DNA from: a virus
IMG/VR virus record: IMGVR_UViG_3300009488_000071
Location: 1-25,086 of that record
DNA length: 25,086 nucleotides
Direction: 5' to 3' (one strand)
Positions 22,857 through 25,086 of this stretch are shown here, in pieces. Below the pieces are notes generated by a model. That model made no database searches and was not told the DNA's origin. It saw nothing but the letters and a program-made list of their open reading frames with translations. The position numbers were made by a program, and so were the translations under genes. The stretch's first letter is position 1, and each line of letters opens with the position of its first letter.

Positions 22857-23383
22857 TGGGGAAAGAGAAGAAAGAAAAGAAGCCGTTCAAGGAAACCGGA
22901 TTCGGCAAATTCCTGAAGAAGGCCGGGGCCGTTGTTAAGGATAAAGGTCTAGATGTTGCTGAACTAGCAATTAAAGCTGTACAAGGCGATCTCAAGGGAG
23001 CCATAGGGGAAGTAAAAGAGATTCTTGGAAAGGAAGGTACTCCTGAAGCAAATGCGTTGCTCACGGAGCTTGATTTGAAGCACAAGGAAATGATTCTTGA
23101 GTTTGAAAAGGACATTTATAGTCTGGAAGTTCAAGACCGAGACAGCGCAAGAAAACGAGAGGCTGAAATTGCGAAGGCCGGAGGCCAGGATTTGCTAATG
23201 GATATTACCGGATACGCGATTCTAGTTGCTTTCATTGGTACCTTATCTTATGGTTTTTTTGCTTCAAGCGTAGATAAAGAAATTTACTTCCACATTGTTG
23301 GTCTTGTTGAAGGCTTGCTAATGTCTCTAGTGGCATACTTCTTCGGAATGAACAAGATCATGCGTGGGAAGTTAGAGCAGTAA
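22856..23383 (+). CDS. Putative holin-like membrane protein, 175 aa
   Basis: A 175-residue protein. It has a very basic N-terminus (MGKEKKEKKPFKE), an amphipathic helical region (about 15-70), a charged coiled segment LDLKHKEMILEFEKDIYSLEVQDRDSARKREAE (about 73-105), then two membrane helices: GYAILVAFIGTLSYGFFA (about 119-136) and IVGLVEGLLMSLVAYFFGMN (about 147-166). The 'D...AR..E' stretch before the helices and the 'yfFG...' ending resemble the holin-like family typified by GTA-type 3TM holins. It could be the main holin, with the 21672 gene as partner, or an antiholin-like regulator. It is followed by a 14-base gap holding AACCAAAACC. Confidence 0.65.
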   Translation: MGKEKKEKKPFKETGFGKFLKKAGAVVKDKGLDVAELAIKAVQGDLKGAIGEVKEILGKEGTPEANALLTELDLKHKEMILEFEKDIYSLEVQDRDSARKREAEIAKAGGQDLLMDITGYAILVAFIGTLSYGFFASSVDKEIYFHIVGLVEGLLMSLVAYFFGMNKIMRGKLEQ

Positions 23384-23397
23384 CCAAAACCAGGTCT

Positions 23398-24504
23398 ATG
23401 GGAAAGAAGACCAAAGTAAACATACCGGATGACATTTGTCGTCAATTAGGAATTAAAACCAACAACTGTGGTGAGTACCGAGTTGATAAGGAAACCTTGA
23501 ATAAGGTCAGGATTCTAAAATTCCAAAAAACACACCAAGGAGATCACGATGCTTTAATTACGGAGTGCGAAAGGCTTGGTATTCCAGTTGAAAGTGTTTC
23601 TCATTACTGGTATAAGGGAAAGCATTTCTCTATAAACGTTAAGAATAAGAAAGAATCAATGCTGGACCTACAAAAGGTGTTGATTGATGAACTTTCTAAC
23701 TATTCCCCTAAATATCCAAAAGTAAAACGTAGTCGGTCTAAAGACCCGCATTTGTTGGTAGTCGATCCGGCAGATGTTCACATAGGAAAGTTGTGTACTT
23801 CCTTTGAGTCAGGGCAGGACTACAACAACCAGATTGCAGTTAAGAGAGTGAAAGAAGGTGTTCAAGGGATACTTGATAAATCACATGGGTTTGATATTGA
23901 CCGGATTATGTTTGTGGGAGGGAATGATATTTTACACATCGATACTCCACAAAGGAAAACTACTTCTGGAACACCACAAGACACTGATGGTATGTGGTAC
24001 AATAACTTTCTTCTAGCTAAGAAGCTCTACGTAGACATTCTCGAACAGTTAATGACTGTAGCAGATGTTCATTTTGTGTTCAACCCAAGTAATCACGACT
24101 ATACAAATGGGTTCTTTTTGGCAGATGTAGTTAAAACACATTTCCAATACTGTTCAAACATAACCTTTGATTGTTCTATTGCTCACAGAAAGTACTTCTC
24201 TTACGGTAATAACCTGATAGGTTCTACTCATGGAGATGGAGCAAAGACCAATGATTTGCCGCTGCTTATGGCTAATGAATCTAAAGACTGGACTAGGTGT
24301 AAACATCGCTACATGTATACCCATCACGTGCACCACAAAACATCAAAGGATTTTCCAGGGGTAACGGTGGAGAGTTTGAGAAGTCCGTCCGGAACTGACT
24401 CTTGGCACCACAGAAACGGATATCAACATGCTCCGAAAGCTGTAGAAGGATTCATTCACCACCCCGAACATGGGCAGGTAGCGAGATTAACCCATATCTT
24501 CTAA
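23398..24504 (+). CDS. Calcineurin-like metallophosphoesterase
   Basis: A 368-residue protein with a full set of metallophosphoesterase motifs: DVH (Asp126, His128) in LVVDPADVHIGK, GGND (174-177), NPSNHD with Asn232 and His233, THGDG with His278, and HHVHH (309-313) as the terminal metal-binding motif. These predict a two-metal phosphodiesterase active site. Residues 1-110 are a separate N-terminal part, with a helical region about 31-75 that could be a small DNA-binding or regulatory domain. The substrate is unknown; nuclease activity on DNA is the likeliest guess for a phage. It is the last rightward gene, 14 bases after the holin-like gene, and its 3' end overlaps the integrase gene by 18 bases tail to tail. 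Confidence 0.85.
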   Translation: MGKKTKVNIPDDICRQLGIKTNNCGEYRVDKETLNKVRILKFQKTHQGDHDALITECERLGIPVESVSHYWYKGKHFSINVKNKKESMLDLQKVLIDELSNYSPKYPKVKRSRSKDPHLLVVDPADVHIGKLCTSFESGQDYNNQIAVKRVKEGVQGILDKSHGFDIDRIMFVGGNDILHIDTPQRKTTSGTPQDTDGMWYNNFLLAKKLYVDILEQLMTVADVHFVFNPSNHDYTNGFFLADVVKTHFQYCSNITFDCSIAHRKYFSYGNNLIGSTHGDGAKTNDLPLLMANESKDWTRCKHRYMYTHHVHHKTSKDFPGVTVESLRSPSGTDSWHHRNGYQHAPKAVEGFIHHPEHGQVARLTHIF

Positions 24505-25086
24505 GGGCTTAATTATCTCCCAATGCGCCTTATCTCTAACCTCTTCTGGATAACGATCTTTATAGTAGTTGTCTATATCGTCTCTTTCATGGGCCATTAA
24601 TTCCCGGATAAGGTCCACTTCAAGGAACAAACTCTTAGCAATATTGGCAAAGGTGTGCCTCGACAACTTCCAGCCTAAGTTGCCAATGCCGCGAGGGGAC
24701 AACCTTATACCTAGCTTCTTCTGAACATTGATAAGCTCATCGTAGTGGTTTCTCTTAAATGTATTGTACCCTGTAAAGTCTTTTCTGCCTTTTAACAGGT
24801 ATTCATCATTCTCAGGTGCCTTTAGACGCTCTATAATGTCTTTAGCGCAATCAAATACCCGCATATCGAATTCATATCCATCCTCATGCCTCTTGTGTCT
24901 AGTAAAGAACACCCTATCATTAAAATAGTCTGTCTTCTTCAGGTAGTAAACATCTTTCAAATCTTGCCCACCTAAGTAAAAACTAAGCATCCAAATATCC
25001 CGAGCTCTGGATTGAGTTCCACTTAGTTCTGCATCCCTGAACAATTGAAGCGATTTTCTATCAAGGTATTTCGGACGCTTGGCATA
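24487..25086 (-). CDS. int: Tyrosine recombinase/integrase, C-terminal part (cut by window edge)
   Basis: The reading frame is open to the right edge, so only the last 199 residues are seen; the first visible residues are YAKRPKYLDRKSLQ. It is the catalytic domain of a tyrosine recombinase: RARDIWMLSFYLGGQDLKDVYYL aligns with the first catalytic box, KLSRHTFAN holds the RH pair, ELMAHERDD the second His and DNYYKDRY the nucleophile Tyr. Arg I appears to be Gln (GGQ instead of GMR), and the His three residues before Arg II is Lys. The CTnDOT integrase of Bacteroides is also known to lack Arg I. It would mediate phage integration and excision, implying a temperate life style. Confidence 0.85.
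   Translation of the reverse strand, partial: YAKRPKYLDRKSLQLFRDAELSGTQSRARDIWMLSFYLGGQDLKDVYYLKKTDYFNDRVFFTRHKRHEDGYEFDMRVFDCAKDIIERLKAPENDEYLLKGRKDFTGYNTFKRNHYDELINVQKKLGIRLSPRGIGNLGWKLSRHTFANIAKSLFLEVDLIRELMAHERDDIDNYYKDRYPEEVRDKAHWEIIKPLEDMG

Noticed and set aside
1-25086. CRISPR array, tRNA, rRNA, transposase or diversity-generating retroelement
   Set aside because: No regularly spaced repeats, cloverleaf-like sequence, transposase motifs, reverse transcriptase or template/variable repeat pair were seen on reading.

Overview
The window is most of the late region of a tailed, temperate phage or prophage of a Bacteroidota host, with a short AT-rich segment at the left edge that may be host or mobile DNA. 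Host evidence: promoters of the Bacteroidota type (-33 TTTG and -7 TAnnTTTG) precede genes, start codons mostly lack a Shine-Dalgarno sequence and have A-rich leaders, and several structural proteins and the integrase resemble Bacteroidota phage families. The single-strand tail module with an approximately 1090-residue tape measure and no sheath gene suggests a long non-contractile tail (siphovirus morphology).

Layout. 1-600: an attC-like imperfect palindrome, a Bacteroidota-type promoter and two abutting 59-codon ORFs, closed by a sequence exactly complementary to the cassette start. 617-808: a small unknown ORF. 865-3781: packaging. The small terminase is on the + strand, while the large terminase and portal are on the - strand, so the two terminase genes converge and overlap by about 104 bases. 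3782-3933 is a divergent control region. 3934-6130: a small ORF, an HK97-type prohead protease and the HK97-fold major capsid protein, followed by a strong intrinsic terminator at 6152-6182. 6197-9259: connector and neck region plus unknown structural proteins. 9289-14518: probable major tail protein, three heavily overlapping small tail genes and the tape measure. 14518-21675: distal tail and tail-tip proteins, including a 1285-residue protein with an NHL-like beta-propeller at its C-terminus. 21672-23383: lysis and membrane cassette (holin-like proteins and a zinc amidase). 23398-24504: a calcineurin-like metallophosphoesterase. 24487-25086: the C-terminal part of a tyrosine integrase on the - strand, cut by the window edge.

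How the genes work together: terminase pumps DNA through the portal into a prohead shaped by protease and capsid. Connector, completion, major tail, chaperone-like and tape-measure proteins build the tail. The distal proteins contact the host. The amidase with its membrane partners releases progeny. From 3934 to 24504 almost every gene touches or overlaps the next (ATGA or TAATG junctions), implying polycistronic, translationally coupled expression, broken only after the capsid gene and before 20773. No repressor, replication or tRNA gene is visible here.

The features most worth checking are the integron-cassette-like left end, the inverted packaging module with its antisense terminase overlap, the near-identical repeats flanking the capsid gene, the three-step overlapping-frame tail genes, and the propeller-bearing tail-tip protein. 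Family assignments are from reading motifs by eye; no database search was run.
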